A DNA stretch of 64,000 nt from Pseudolysobacter antarcticus (GCF_004168365.1 NZ_CP035704.1:4030001-4094000), one strand, 5' to 3'; numbered from the stretch's first letter, positions 47,560 to 57,536 are shown. Notes: a model not told the origin generated them from the sequence alone. A program made the numbers and translations.

Positions 47560-49497
47560 ATGCGCTACTTCTCGCTGCTGCTGCTTGTCCCGCCACTATG
47601 TGCGCTCGCCGCCGTGCCGGCGCCGGAACGCGCATTCACGGATCCGCACTCGCTTACCTCGCTCGCCAATCCGCAAGCCGGGCCGGTGCCAATCGCCGAT
47701 CTGTTTTTCGCGCGCGGCAATGCCGGCGCGGCGTGGTCGCCGGACGGCAAGCAGGTTGTCGTCTCGACCAATCTCACCGGTCGCTACAACTTGTGGAGAG
47801 TGTCGGCGGCTGGTAGCTGGCCGATCCAATTGGCGCAATCCGACGATTCACAGACTGGCGCAGTCTGGTCGCCCGACGGCAAGTGGATTGCGTTCCAATC
47901 CGATCATGGTGGCGGCGAAATCTTCGATCTCTACGCGGTACCAGCCAATGGCGGCGCAGTCGTTGATCTGACCAACAGCGACGACATCTCCGAAGCTTCA
48001 GCCCGCTGGTCGGCGGACGGCAAATCGCTCGCGTTCGAACGCAAACCAAAAACCGCTACGGCGACCGACATCGCGGTATTCGACTGGGCCACGCGCAAAG
48101 TGCGTGAACTTACGCACGAGGCAACGGCTGACCACCTTTGGCAACTCGTCGAATGGAGCAACGATGGCCATTTCATCTACGCGAATCGCATCAACGCTGA
48201 TTTCACCGACGCCAGTGCGTGGCGCATCGATTTCGCCACGGCCAAGGCCGAGGAACTAACGCCGCACAAGGGCCATGCGCTGATCGGGGTGAGTGCGGTG
48301 TCGCCCGATGGCAAATGGCTGGCGCTGACTTCGAATGCACGCAGCGGGCGCAACGAGGCTGCGCTGTTCGATATCGCCAAACGCAACTATCGCTGGCTCG
48401 AACCAAGTCCGTGGGAAACCGAGTCCGGCGAATTTTCCCCGGACGGCAAGCAATTGTCCTGGAAGCTGAACGCCGATGGGCGCACCGATATATTTTTATA
48501 CAATATCGCTAATGGAAAAAGTGAAAAAGTGGATTTGCCATCCGGCCTGAACACCGCCGATGGCCGCAGTTTTGCCAGCGATGGACGTTTGCTGCTAAAA
48601 CATCAGGCGAGTAATACGCCGTCTGCCTACTGGATCGTCGGCCACGACGGCAAAGCGACGCAACTGACGTACTCCGCCCTCGCCAGCCTCGATTCCGCGG
48701 CGCTACCGACCGCACAACTGGTGCACTACAAGAGCTTCGACGGCACGCTGATCAGCGCCTTCGTCTGGCTGCCATTCAACCTGGCGCGCGACGCCCATGC
48801 GCCCGGCGTGGTCCTGCCACACGGCGGTCCGCCCGACCAAACGGTCGACAGTTTCAACCGCACCGCCACCGCACTCGCATCGCGCGGCTATGTCTGCATC
48901 GCGCCGAACGTGCGCGGTTCTACCGGTTACGGTATGGCGTTCCAGCAAGCCAACCTCAAAGACCTCGGCGGCGGCGATCTGCAGGACGAAGTCTATGCAG
49001 CAAAATTCCTCATCGCGAGCGGTTATGTAGATGCACAGAAAATCGGCATGACCGGAGGTTCCTATGGCGGCTACATGACGTTGATGGCGCTGGCGAAGAC
49101 GCCAGACGTGTGGGCTGCGGGCGTCGAACAATACGGCATCATCAGCTGGTTTACGATGAGCGAGCACTCAGACCCCGCCTTGAGCCAAGTCCTCAAATTG
49201 CTGCTCGGTGATCCGGTCAAGGACAAGAAAATCTACGATGCCACGTCGCCGATCACGTTCATCAAGCAAATCCGCTCGCCAATGCTGGTGCTGCAGGGCG
49301 AGAACGACATCCGCGTACCGAAAGAGGAAGCCGAGCAAGTCGTCGCCAGGATCAAGGCGCAGGGCGGCACAGTGGATGTGCATTACTATGCTGACGAAGG
49401 TCACGGCTTTGACAAGCGCGAAAACTTGATCGACGCGCTGCAGCGCACGGTCGCCTGGTTCGATCGCTATCTGAAGGGCAATACGATCGCAAAATAG
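47560..49497 (+). CDS. Secreted S9-family serine peptidase
   Basis: A 645-residue exported peptidase with a signal peptide (LLLLVPPLCALAAVPAP). Residues about 50-390 contain WD40-like/TolB propeller repeats (WSPDGKQVVVSTN, WSADGKSLAFER, FSPDGKQLSWK). The alpha/beta-hydrolase domain follows, with nucleophile in TGGSYGGYM (Ser near 500), Asp in ENDIRV (about 581) and His in DEGHGF (about 613). This is the acylaminoacyl-peptidase/prolyl-oligopeptidase group, which degrades short peptides in the periplasm. Convergent with the nucleoside hydrolase gene. Confidence 0.93.
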   Translation: MRYFSLLLLVPPLCALAAVPAPERAFTDPHSLTSLANPQAGPVPIADLFFARGNAGAAWSPDGKQVVVSTNLTGRYNLWRVSAAGSWPIQLAQSDDSQTGAVWSPDGKWIAFQSDHGGGEIFDLYAVPANGGAVVDLTNSDDISEASARWSADGKSLAFERKPKTATATDIAVFDWATRKVRELTHEATADHLWQLVEWSNDGHFIYANRINADFTDASAWRIDFATAKAEELTPHKGHALIGVSAVSPDGKWLALTSNARSGRNEAALFDIAKRNYRWLEPSPWETESGEFSPDGKQLSWKLNADGRTDIFLYNIANGKSEKVDLPSGLNTADGRSFASDGRLLLKHQASNTPSAYWIVGHDGKATQLTYSALASLDSAALPTAQLVHYKSFDGTLISAFVWLPFNLARDAHAPGVVLPHGGPPDQTVDSFNRTATALASRGYVCIAPNVRGSTGYGMAFQQANLKDLGGGDLQDEVYAAKFLIASGYVDAQKIGMTGGSYGGYMTLMALAKTPDVWAAGVEQYGIISWFTMSEHSDPALSQVLKLLLGDPVKDKKIYDATSPITFIKQIRSPMLVLQGENDIRVPKEEAEQVVARIKAQGGTVDVHYYADEGHGFDKRENLIDALQRTVAWFDRYLKGNTIAK

Positions 49498-49570
49498 CCG
49501 TCCGTGGCGCGCACTACTGCTCGCTACCCTGCTCACCCTCAGCGATGGCTGGGGTGTGCTTCAATACACC

Positions 49571-50506
49571 TCAAGCATCGCTTCGCCCAAGCGCCGTCGC
49601 CAGCATCGCCTCGAACCGCGTCTGATCCACCGCCAACACGATATCCGCATTCGGTGTATTGCCGCCGCGTTGCTCCCAATCGACCACGGTTGCGCCGCGC
49701 GTGAGCGCGCCCTGCAATTCAATCGCGACATAACGCCGCTCGACTTTCGTGACGATGCCCGGATCGAGTGCCACGGCCATCGCCAGAGCGTCGGCAGTGA
49801 GCATTTTTTCGCGTCTTTCGCCTTGCGCAAACAGCAGGGTCTTGTGCGAAATGCTGCGATAAAAAATCGCGCGTTTGTCCGTGCCCGCCAGCAGCGCATT
49901 CCAGCGAGAGAAATCGATGCCGTGCGCCATCGTCGCTTCCCAGTCGACCAGCGTGAACTGCGGCCATTCCGAGAACACGATGTGCGCGGCTTCGGGATCA
50001 AAAGCGATATTGAACTCGGCCGGAATCAAACGCGTATTGCCACGCCCGGTCACCGCGCCGCCCATGATGACGAGGCGTGCGACGCGCGTCGGCAAGGTCG
50101 GATCGAGACGCAAGGCGAGCGCAAGATTGGTCAGCGGCGCGAGCGCCACGAGAGTCAACTCACCGGCATGCTCATGCGACAAACGCAGGATCGCCAACGC
50201 CGCGTGCTCGCTGCTCGCACGACTCGATGCAGCGGTGTAAACGGTATCGCCAAAACCATCAAGGCCGTGCACGAACGCCGCATCTTCCGCCGGCAAAACC
50301 AGCGGCGATGCGCAGCCCGCAAATACCGGTGTATCGGCACCGATCACTTCGACCAGCTTGAGCCCATTTGCCACAGTGTGATTCAGGCCGACGTTGCCCG
50401 CGGCGATGCTCAGGCCGACCACATCGGCGTGCGCGTGCGCCATCAGAATGGCGAGTGCATCGTCGACGCCGGGGTCGGTATCAATCAGGAGTTTTTGACG
50501 TGTCAT
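49571..50506 (-). CDS. Nucleoside hydrolase (IUNH family)
   Basis: A 311-residue enzyme that hydrolyses ribonucleosides to base and ribose in salvage. The N-terminal LIDTDPGVDDALAI is the calcium-binding DTDPGxDDA motif. A conserved LVALAPLTNLALALRLDP stretch and VIMGGA follow, as does EFNIAFDPEAAHIV. The purine or pyrimidine preference cannot be read. Starts at ATG 50506 with AGGAAAT upstream. The methyltransferase-recG group lies upstream on the same strand. Confidence 0.93.
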   Translation of the reverse strand: MTRQKLLIDTDPGVDDALAILMAHAHADVVGLSIAAGNVGLNHTVANGLKLVEVIGADTPVFAGCASPLVLPAEDAAFVHGLDGFGDTVYTAASSRASSEHAALAILRLSHEHAGELTLVALAPLTNLALALRLDPTLPTRVARLVIMGGAVTGRGNTRLIPAEFNIAFDPEAAHIVFSEWPQFTLVDWEATMAHGIDFSRWNALLAGTDKRAIFYRSISHKTLLFAQGERREKMLTADALAMAVALDPGIVTKVERRYVAIELQGALTRGATVVDWEQRGGNTPNADIVLAVDQTRFEAMLATALGRSDA

Positions 50507-50542
50507 CGTTTTGATTTCCTCAAGCAGTAACGCGGTACGGAT

Positions 50543-51286
50543 TTATTTTTGTGCGATCACGACGATGCGCGAATGGCTGATCCACGGAATTTTTTGTGGC
50601 GCGACATACAAGCTAGGCGCGGCAAAACCGACAGCGCGCAAACGCGCGAGAATATCGCGACCGTAATCGCGAAACGCGAGTATGCCTTCACCGCCGCGCA
50701 GCGGATCGCGATGGTAACTCGGCGCCAGCAAATGTTCGATCGCACCATCGCGCAAATACGCGCGCTCGACGGTGTTCTCGCTGTCGAATAGCGGAACCGT
50801 GAACAGCAGATACCCGCCCGGACGCAGCACACGATGCAGTTCGGCCAAGGCCAGCGTATCGTCCGGCACGTGCTCCAGCACTTCGGTGTGCGTGATCAGG
50901 TCGAAACTCGCATCGGCATAACTCAGGCGCTGCATGTCCTCGAAATAGACGCCATCGCGCATCTGGCCTGATGCCAGATCAGCAAAATATTCGGAGACTT
51001 TCAAACTGCGCGCACACCGCTGCAAATACGCCACGAGCGGGCCGCGCGCGGAAAATTCGCAGGCGTCACTTTGGGCAAGATCGAGACACTGCGCAGACAA
51101 TGCCCAGCCCATCGCGATATGCACCGCGCTAGCCGCACAACGCAGGCAACGCACGCCGGTTTCATCGCGGTTGATGCGCACAAAAATACTCGGCCCGCAG
51201 AATGGGCATCGTGCATACGCCAGCGCAAAATCGCGCCATTGCAGCGCGGCCAGACCGGAGCGCAAACGTGCCAGCACTCGCATCAT
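50543..51286 (-). CDS. Zinc-ribbon class I SAM methyltransferase
   Basis: A 247-residue protein. Near residue 25 two cysteine pairs (CPFC and CLRC) form a likely zinc ribbon. The methyltransferase core has a degenerate glycine motif (CEFSARGPLVAYL) and standard later motifs: LSYADASFDLITHTEVLEHVPD and LRPGGYLLFTVPLF. It is of the Methyltransf_11 type, with no identifiable substrate. The long open frame upstream, to 51931, lies antiparallel to nothing real and overlaps recG; the start is the ATG at 51286 overlapping the recG stop (ATGA), or 51283. Coupling to recG is likely. Confidence 0.83.
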   Translation of the reverse strand: MMRVLARLRSGLAALQWRDFALAYARCPFCGPSIFVRINRDETGVRCLRCAASAVHIAMGWALSAQCLDLAQSDACEFSARGPLVAYLQRCARSLKVSEYFADLASGQMRDGVYFEDMQRLSYADASFDLITHTEVLEHVPDDTLALAELHRVLRPGGYLLFTVPLFDSENTVERAYLRDGAIEHLLAPSYHRDPLRGGEGILAFRDYGRDILARLRAVGFAAPSLYVAPQKIPWISHSRIVVIAQK

Positions 51287-53403
51287 CACGTCCCAGCGTA
51301 ACGCGCGGCGCCGCCGACCCAGCGTGTGATCAAACGCTCGGCCTGCTGCGGATATTTTTCCAGCAATACCGCACCGACTTCCTGCACTGCCGGCAATAGT
51401 TTTGCATCGCGCAACAGATCGGCGATACGAAATCCGATGCGCCCGGTCTGACGCGTACCGAGCAATTCGCCGGGGCCGCGCAACTCCAGATCTTTCTCGG
51501 CGATGCGAAATCCGTCGGTGGTTTCGCGCATCACTTCGAGCCGTTGCCGCGCGGTGCCCGACAGCGGCATTTGATACAGCAATACACAGCTCGATGCCTG
51601 ACTGCCGCGACCGACCCGACCGCGCAATTGATGCAGTTGCGACAGCCCGAGACGCTCGGCATTTTCGATCACCATCAGGCTCGCATTCGGCACATCCACG
51701 CCGACTTCGATCACCGTAGTCGCGATCAGCAACGCGAGTTCGCCGTTCTTGAACGCCGCCATCACCGCTTGTTTTTCGGCGGGTTTGAGGCGCCCGTGTA
51801 CCAGCCCGATACGCAGCTCCGGCAACGCCGCGGTGAGTTCGGCATGGCTCACTTCGGCAGCCTGCGCTTCGAGCACATCCGACTCTTCGATCAAGGTGCA
51901 AACCCAGTACGCTTGCCGGCCTAACGCGCACGCGGCGCGAATACGCTCGACGATTTCGCCGCGCCGCGCATTGCTGATCGCGACCGTCGTCACCGGCGTG
52001 CGCCCGGGCGGCAATTCGTCGATCACCGACACATCCAAATCGGCATATGCAGTCATCGCCAAGGTGCGCGGAATCGGCGTCGCGGTCAGCACGAGCTGAT
52101 GCGGAATGCCGTCACCGGTTCGCCCTTTGTCGCGCAATGCCATGCGTTGATGCACGCCGAAGCGATGTTGCTCGTCGATGATGGCGAGGCCGAGATGGCG
52201 AAACTCGACACCTTCCTGCATGAGTGCGTGCGTGCCGATCACGATGTCGGCATCGGTCTTCAATGCGTCGAGGGCAGTGCGTCGCGCGCGGCCCTGCACC
52301 TTGCCCGCCAGCCAGATCACCTTGATGCCGAGCGGTTCGAACCATTGCAAAAAGCTGCGCAGATGTTGCTCGGCGAGCAACTCGGTCGGCGCCACCAAAG
52401 CCACTTGTGCGCCGGCTTCGATCGCATGCAGCGCGGCCAACGCGGCGACCACGGTCTTGCCCGATCCGACATCGCCCTGCACCAGTCGCAACATCGGTTT
52501 TGCACTGGCCAAATCACGCGCAATTTCATCGAGCACACGCTGTTGCGCACCGGTCAAAGCGAACGGCAATTGCGCAATAAACGCGCCGCGTTGTTCGCCG
52601 CCGCCACGCAATACCGGCGCCCGACGCTCGCGAATCTGCGCGCGCAAGCGTTTCAGGCTCAGGTGATGCGTGAGCAATTCCTCGAACGCGAGGCGTTGTT
52701 GCGCCGGATGTTCGCCGATCGCGATCTGCGCGAGATTCGCTTGCGGCGGTGGCCGATGCACAAACAGCAACGCATCGCGCAACGATCCAAGCCGATATTT
52801 CGCGCACAACTCCGACGGAATCAATTCGAGACTCGCCGCATCCGGCAATAATTTCAGCGCGCGTTCGATCACGCCGGCGAGGCGTTTGTGACCCAAGCCT
52901 TCGGTGGTCGGATAAATCGGCGTGAGACGATCCTCGACCACACTGATAGCATCGTCGAGCAGGCGCTCGTATTGCGGATGCACGATCTCGAAACCCTGCG
53001 CGCCATGCCGCACTTCGCCGTAACAACGAATGCGCGTACCGGGTTTGAGCTGGTCGGCTTGGGAACCACGAAAATGAAAAAATCGCAGCACCAAGGTCTG
53101 GTTGGATCCATCGCTGATCGCCACGCGCAACTGCGGACGAAAACGAAATCCGCGCTCGACCGCATCGACCCGGCCTTCGATCTGCGCCTGGTCACCCGGG
53201 CGCAGATCCGCGATCGCGGTGATGCGGGTTTTATCTTCGTACCGCAGCGGCAGATGGAACCACAAATCCTGCAGCCGCTCGATGCCGAGTTTCGCCAGCG
53301 TCGCCTGCAGCGCCGGGCCAACGCCGGACACGCTGGCTACCGGCAGCAACCCGGGATCGCCACCCGCAGCGGCAACCACGCTGGTTTTTTTCGTCACCGC
53401 CAC
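51286..53403 (-). CDS. recG: ATP-dependent DNA helicase RecG
   Basis: A 705-residue helicase that reverses stalled forks and processes branched DNA. It shows the N-terminal wedge domain with LQDLWFHLPLRYEDKT, Walker A in GDVGSGKTVVAALAAL, Walker B as IIDEQHRFGVHQR, motif III VLTATPIPRTLAMT, and motif VI in QLRGRVGRGSQASSCVLLY. The length matches the family. ridA lies 30 bases upstream on the same strand; spoT, often seen next to this pair, is not here. Its stop overlaps the methyltransferase start. Confidence 0.97.
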   Translation of the reverse strand: MAVTKKTSVVAAAGGDPGLLPVASVSGVGPALQATLAKLGIERLQDLWFHLPLRYEDKTRITAIADLRPGDQAQIEGRVDAVERGFRFRPQLRVAISDGSNQTLVLRFFHFRGSQADQLKPGTRIRCYGEVRHGAQGFEIVHPQYERLLDDAISVVEDRLTPIYPTTEGLGHKRLAGVIERALKLLPDAASLELIPSELCAKYRLGSLRDALLFVHRPPPQANLAQIAIGEHPAQQRLAFEELLTHHLSLKRLRAQIRERRAPVLRGGGEQRGAFIAQLPFALTGAQQRVLDEIARDLASAKPMLRLVQGDVGSGKTVVAALAALHAIEAGAQVALVAPTELLAEQHLRSFLQWFEPLGIKVIWLAGKVQGRARRTALDALKTDADIVIGTHALMQEGVEFRHLGLAIIDEQHRFGVHQRMALRDKGRTGDGIPHQLVLTATPIPRTLAMTAYADLDVSVIDELPPGRTPVTTVAISNARRGEIVERIRAACALGRQAYWVCTLIEESDVLEAQAAEVSHAELTAALPELRIGLVHGRLKPAEKQAVMAAFKNGELALLIATTVIEVGVDVPNASLMVIENAERLGLSQLHQLRGRVGRGSQASSCVLLYQMPLSGTARQRLEVMRETTDGFRIAEKDLELRGPGELLGTRQTGRIGFRIADLLRDAKLLPAVQEVGAVLLEKYPQQAERLITRWVGGAARYAGT

Positions 53404-53433
53404 GGCAGTTTCGCGCGAGAATTTCGGCGGCGA

Positions 53434-53823
53434 TCAGGCCTGATCCAGCACCAGAATCGCATCGATCTCGACCTGCGAACCTAGCGGCAACTGCGATACG
53501 CCAATCGTCGAGCGCGCCGGATACGGTTCGCTGAAATAGCTCGCCATGACCTTGTTCACTTCGGCGAAATTGGCCAGGTCGGTCAGATAAATTCCGACTC
53601 TTGCGATCTGCTCGAACGAACCGCCGGCGGCGCTTACCACGGCTTTCAGATTTTCGAAAATGCGCGTGGTCTGTACCTCGATCGAACCCTCGACAAGTTT
53701 GCCGGTGGCCGGATCGATCGGCGTCTGCCCCGACAGATACACGGTGTTGCCGCAGCGCACCGCCTGTGAATACGGGCCGATAGCTTTCGGGGCGTGATCG
53801 GAATGAATGATTTTGCGCGTCAT
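53434..53823 (-). CDS. ridA: RidA-family enamine/imine deaminase
   Basis: A 129-residue protein that hydrolyses reactive 2-aminoacrylate and related imines released by PLP enzymes. [23 protein letters not shown] at the N-terminus and [23 protein letters not shown] at the C-terminus (including the Arg that binds the carboxylate) are intact. ATG at 53823 (MTRKIIHSD) is chosen; an upstream open frame has no homology. Upstream of recG with 30 bases between, so probably cotranscribed. Confidence 0.94.
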   Translation of the reverse strand: MTRKIIHSDHAPKAIGPYSQAVRCGNTVYLSGQTPIDPATGKLVEGSIEVQTTRIFENLKAVVSAAGGSFEQIARVGIYLTDLANFAEVNKVMASYFSEPYPARSTIGVSQLPLGSQVEIDAILVLDQA

Positions 53824-53950
53824 GGCTGGCCCAACCTTGCAATGGAAAAACCCGATTCTATCTGGCGCGGTGTCACATGGGCAGAGACACGTGCGGCTCA
53901 CGACGATTCTCGTGCTGCGTGGCATGTGCGGAAACCGTTATCCTCTCGCC

Positions 53951-54886
53951 ATGCCCGAAGCCATCCTGCTGCGTCTCGACGCCGTCATCATCGCCGTAAC
54001 AGCGCAAATTCCGCGCGTGCTCAGCGTGCGCGATGCGAGCGCTGCGGATGCATTGCCGAGTGGGCCGCTGGATCTGGAAACCCATCTCACGCTTGAGCGT
54101 GGCGTGCGCGAAAGAGTCGCCGAGCAGAGTGGATTCCAGCTCGGTTACGTCGAGCAACTTTATACATTCGGCGATCGCTATCGCGATCCGTGCGAACGCG
54201 CGGGCGGCCCGCGCGTGATTTCCAGCGCCTACATCGCACTCGTGCGCGAACACGCCTTGCCCGATGGTTTTGCCGCGCACTGGCAGGATTGTTACGCGTA
54301 TTTGCCGTGGGAAGATTGGCGTCGCGGCCGGCCGGCGCTGATCGATGCGGCACTCGCGCCAGCGCTGCATCGCTGGGCCGGACGCGACAAACGTCGCCGC
54401 GAAAGAGTCGACCTGACGTTCGGCTTGGAATCCGCGCCGTGGGATCCCGAACGCACGCTGGAACGCTACGAATTATTGTGGGAAGCCGGCATCGTGATCG
54501 AGGCCGCGCGCGAAAATATCGCCGCGCAGGAATTGCCCGCCGCAGCGGTTGGGCGCGGCATGGCGCTCGATCATCGGCGCATTCTGGCGACTGCGCTCGG
54601 TCGCTTGCGCGGCAAGATCAAATATCGCCCGGTGGTATTCGAATTGCTGCCGGCAAGTTTTACCTTGCTGCAGCTTTTGCACGTGGTCGAGGCGCTGGCC
54701 GGCAATCGCCTGCACAAACAGAATTTCCGCCGCCTCGTCGAAAGTGCAGGTTTGGTCGAAGGCACCGGACAACTCGATCACGCCACGGGTGGCAGGCCGG
54801 CGGAGTTGTTCCGTTTCCGTCACGAAGTTTTCCGCGAGCGACCGGCACCGGGCGTGTATTTTCCGGGCGCTTGGTGGGGTCGATAA
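53951..54886 (+). CDS. NrtR-like Nudix transcriptional regulator
   Basis: A 311-residue protein with an N-terminal Nudix-like fold and a C-terminal winged helix. The segment LETHLTLERGVRERVAEQSG is at the Nudix box, but the usual REUXEEXGU reads ERVAEQSGF, with the first and third catalytic acidic positions altered. GYVEQLYTFGDRYRDP is the typical NrtR extension. The C-terminal LHKQNFRRLVESAGLV fits the DNA-binding helix. NrtR repressors sense ADP-ribose and control NAD genes; none lies next to it. ATG at 53951 is preferred to 53807. Divergent from ridA. Confidence 0.78.
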   Translation: MPEAILLRLDAVIIAVTAQIPRVLSVRDASAADALPSGPLDLETHLTLERGVRERVAEQSGFQLGYVEQLYTFGDRYRDPCERAGGPRVISSAYIALVREHALPDGFAAHWQDCYAYLPWEDWRRGRPALIDAALAPALHRWAGRDKRRRERVDLTFGLESAPWDPERTLERYELLWEAGIVIEAARENIAAQELPAAAVGRGMALDHRRILATALGRLRGKIKYRPVVFELLPASFTLLQLLHVVEALAGNRLHKQNFRRLVESAGLVEGTGQLDHATGGRPAELFRFRHEVFRERPAPGVYFPGAWWGR

Positions 54887-54908
54887 AACTATTTGGCGCT
54901 GAAAATAT

Positions 54909-55832
54909 TCAGCGTCTGGTGCCTAGATAAACGCCGACGGCTGCGAGCGCAAATCCCGCGAGCTTGAGCAGCGACATGTGCTCGCCGAGCAACACAAAAC
55001 TCATCACCGCAGTGACCGGTGGCACGAGGTAAAACAACGCCGCCACCGCCGTCGCCGCACCACGTCGCAACAGCACGAACAACAACGCAAACGTCGCCAC
55101 CGAATTGACCAGCACAAGCCACGCGCTGGCCAGATAAAATGCAGCGCTGCCATCGAACTCGAAATGCTCCCACCACCACGCCAACGGCAGCAACAACAGC
55201 ACCGCGACAACATGCTGAATGCACAGACCGATGCGCAAATCCACGTTCGAGCCGTGCCGTTTCTGATACAGCGTGCCGATGCAGATGCCGAACAATCCGA
55301 TCGCCAGCGCGACATACGCCATGCTGCCGACGTTCGCCGAATCGACGTGGTCGGCGACCACCAGCAACACGCCGCCGAGACCGAGCACAAATCCGAACCA
55401 TTGTGCCTTGCTCACCGGATCGCCGAGCGCACGCGCGAGCAACGCCACGCCGAGCGGCATGATGCCGATCACCAGCGCCGCGGCGCCCGCGCTCGCGCCG
55501 AGTTTGATGCCGGCATACACGCCGCCGAATTGCAGCGCTAGCGAAAACAATCCGACCACGGCGCTGTGCAATGTCTCGCGCAACGATGGCCACGGCAGTC
55601 GCGCGACCAGCGCAAGCACGGCAAAGATCAGCGCCGCCGAACCGAAACGCACCACCAGCAAGGTGAACGGTGCGCCATGCGCGAGCGCGAGTTTGCCGGC
55701 GAGATAACCCGTGCTCCACAGCACGACAAAACTGATCGCCGCGATGCTGTTGGCGGAGTCTGCGGATGACGGCGGCGGCACCGACGCGGGCGGCGCGACA
55801 AGCGGCGACGAAGATTTTTCCGAAGCTGACAT
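54909..55832 (-). CDS. EamA-type DMT-family permease
   Basis: A 307-residue inner-membrane protein with ten predicted helices in two EamA repeats (first around residues 30-140, second around 170-300). WSTGYLAGKLALAHGAPF and LLVVRFGSAALIFA are in the first repeat; ALFYLVPPVTAVMSFVLLGEH is the hallmark end of the second. Drug/metabolite exporters of this type carry amino acids or other small molecules; the substrate is not known. ATG at 55832 has AGTGAGGC upstream; an in-frame ATG at 55841 is less likely. Convergent with the NrtR-like gene. Confidence 0.88.
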   Translation of the reverse strand: MSASEKSSSPLVAPPASVPPPSSADSANSIAAISFVVLWSTGYLAGKLALAHGAPFTLLVVRFGSAALIFAVLALVARLPWPSLRETLHSAVVGLFSLALQFGGVYAGIKLGASAGAAALVIGIMPLGVALLARALGDPVSKAQWFGFVLGLGGVLLVVADHVDSANVGSMAYVALAIGLFGICIGTLYQKRHGSNVDLRIGLCIQHVVAVLLLLPLAWWWEHFEFDGSAAFYLASAWLVLVNSVATFALLFVLLRRGAATAVAALFYLVPPVTAVMSFVLLGEHMSLLKLAGFALAAVGVYLGTRR

Positions 55833-56055
55833 ATGCCTCACTGTGCTCGTATTTTGTCTGGTGCGGCGCGCTCATTCCGAGCGGCGGAAAACCCGATGCA
55901 TCGGCGCCACGGCAGTACGATAAACTGAGCGCCCGACAGACCGCTGCGACTGCATCGAGAATTACCATGTCGAACCCGCTCGATCAATTCCACCTTGGTG
56001 CATGCGACTGCATCACGGTTCACATGCAGCGCCGGCAAGTAGCGCGACCCAGCCG

Positions 56056-57504
56056 ATGAATCGCCTGCGTTTTTCACCGCGCGGCTTGATGACGCGACTC
56101 GCGTTGTTCTACGCGGTGCTCGCGCTGATCGCGCTGGTGCTAGTGAAATGGACCTTGCTGCTCAGCGAATTCAGCGAGCTCAAGGATGAAATTGCGCGCG
56201 GCAGCCTGATAACCAGCATGAGCGCCGAAACGCTCGACCTCAGCCAGGATTTTGATACGGCCAACACGCCCTCCGCGCGCTCGCTGGAGCACGCGCTCGA
56301 ATCGTTCTTGTTGCATCTGGAACGCCCACGCGATCGCCTCGGCAATGAGCCTTCGTTCATCATGACCGAGCTCGCGGCGCAACCGCTGGCGGCGGCGATC
56401 CTCGATCCAAACGGCGCCTTGCTCGCGAGTGCGCCGCGCGATGGTCGTTGGCAGGCGCAGATCGCAGCGTCTGCTGATCCGCTATGGAAAAACTTGTCGA
56501 CCAACGATGCGCCAATCCTGATCGTCAGCGAAGATTCGCCGCGTCTGTTGCGACGTTACGCCGCACCGATTCGCGATTCCGCCCATGTTCTACGCGGCGT
56601 GCTGGTGCTCGAATTGCGCTTGCCGGTGCCTTGGCGCAGCTTGAGTTTCGACTGGAATTTCGAGTGGCCGATTTTGATCGCGTATCTGCTGTTGTTCGGC
56701 CTCGGCTCGGCGTTGTTCCTGTCGCGTTATGTGACGCGCCGCTTGAATCGGATCGCGAGCGCGGCGCACGCGTGGAGTGGCGGCGACTTTTCCGAAATCA
56801 TCCAGGATCAATCCGCCGATGAACTTGGCGTACTCGCGCGCGACCTGAATCGCATGGCCTCCGAATTGCGTGCGCTGGTGCAGACACGTGCGCGCCTCGC
56901 CAGCATTGAGGAACGCCAGCGCCTCGGACGCGACCTGCACGACACCGTGAAACAGAAAGCCTTTGCGCTGCAAATGCAACTCGCCGCCGCGGCGCGTCAC
57001 GCCGACCCGGGCGACCGCACGCGCATCGAGGAAGCGCGTCGCATCACCGAGGAAATCCAGCGCGAACTGATGCTGATCCTCGATGAAATGCGCCTGCCGG
57101 AAAATTCCGCTCACGCCGCCGCTACGCTCGAAGCGCAGATCGCCGAACGCAGCGATGCCTGGGCGCGGCGCAGCGGTATCGCCCTGCATCGGCTGGTCGA
57201 CGATGCGCGCGACGTATCCGCCGCGCATGACGAGGCCGTGTTGCGCATCATCGACGAGGCGTTGGCCAACGTCTGGCGTCACAGTCATGCGAGCGAGGCC
57301 CGCCTGAGCCTGCAGCGCGAGGAAAGTCAGTTCATACTTCGCATCGTCGACAACGGTCGCGGTGGCGCCGCCGAACGCAGCGCCGGCATGGGAATTCGCA
57401 ATATGCGCGAACGCAGCGCCGCATTGCCGGGCGGTCGTTTCGCATTGAGCAGCACTGACGGCGGCACCACGATCACGGTATGCTGGAACTTGCCGATTCA
57501 GTGA
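56056..57504 (+). CDS. NarX/LiaS-type sensor histidine kinase
   Basis: A 483-residue inner-membrane kinase. Two transmembrane helices (around residues 14-35 and 195-215) flank a periplasmic sensing part of about 160 residues. A HAMP domain follows (RRLNRIASAAHAWSGGDF), then a HisKA_3 dimerisation helix with RLGRDLHDTVKQKAFALQMQ, where the His is phosphorylated, and a HATPase with DNGRGG and GMGIRNMRER. The ATG at 56056 (MNRLRFSPRG) is chosen; an upstream in-frame ATG at 56002 is less likely. The signal is unknown. The response regulator follows at once. Confidence 0.92.
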   Translation: MNRLRFSPRGLMTRLALFYAVLALIALVLVKWTLLLSEFSELKDEIARGSLITSMSAETLDLSQDFDTANTPSARSLEHALESFLLHLERPRDRLGNEPSFIMTELAAQPLAAAILDPNGALLASAPRDGRWQAQIAASADPLWKNLSTNDAPILIVSEDSPRLLRRYAAPIRDSAHVLRGVLVLELRLPVPWRSLSFDWNFEWPILIAYLLLFGLGSALFLSRYVTRRLNRIASAAHAWSGGDFSEIIQDQSADELGVLARDLNRMASELRALVQTRARLASIEERQRLGRDLHDTVKQKAFALQMQLAAAARHADPGDRTRIEEARRITEEIQRELMLILDEMRLPENSAHAAATLEAQIAERSDAWARRSGIALHRLVDDARDVSAAHDEAVLRIIDEALANVWRHSHASEARLSLQREESQFILRIVDNGRGGAAERSAGMGIRNMRERSAALPGGRFALSSTDGGTTITVCWNLPIQ

Positions 57505-57536
57505 AAAACCATGCGCGAGAAAAACAAGTGAGTGCC

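Noticed and set aside
49530-49562. Hairpin between the convergent S9 peptidase and nucleoside hydrolase genes
   Set aside because: CCCTCAGC and GCTGGGG pair only with a bulge and no T-run follows.
51289-51931. N-terminal extension of the methyltransferase into recG
   Set aside because: The upstream part is Arg/Ser-rich and out of frame with recG; homology and the ATGA overlap support the start at 51286.
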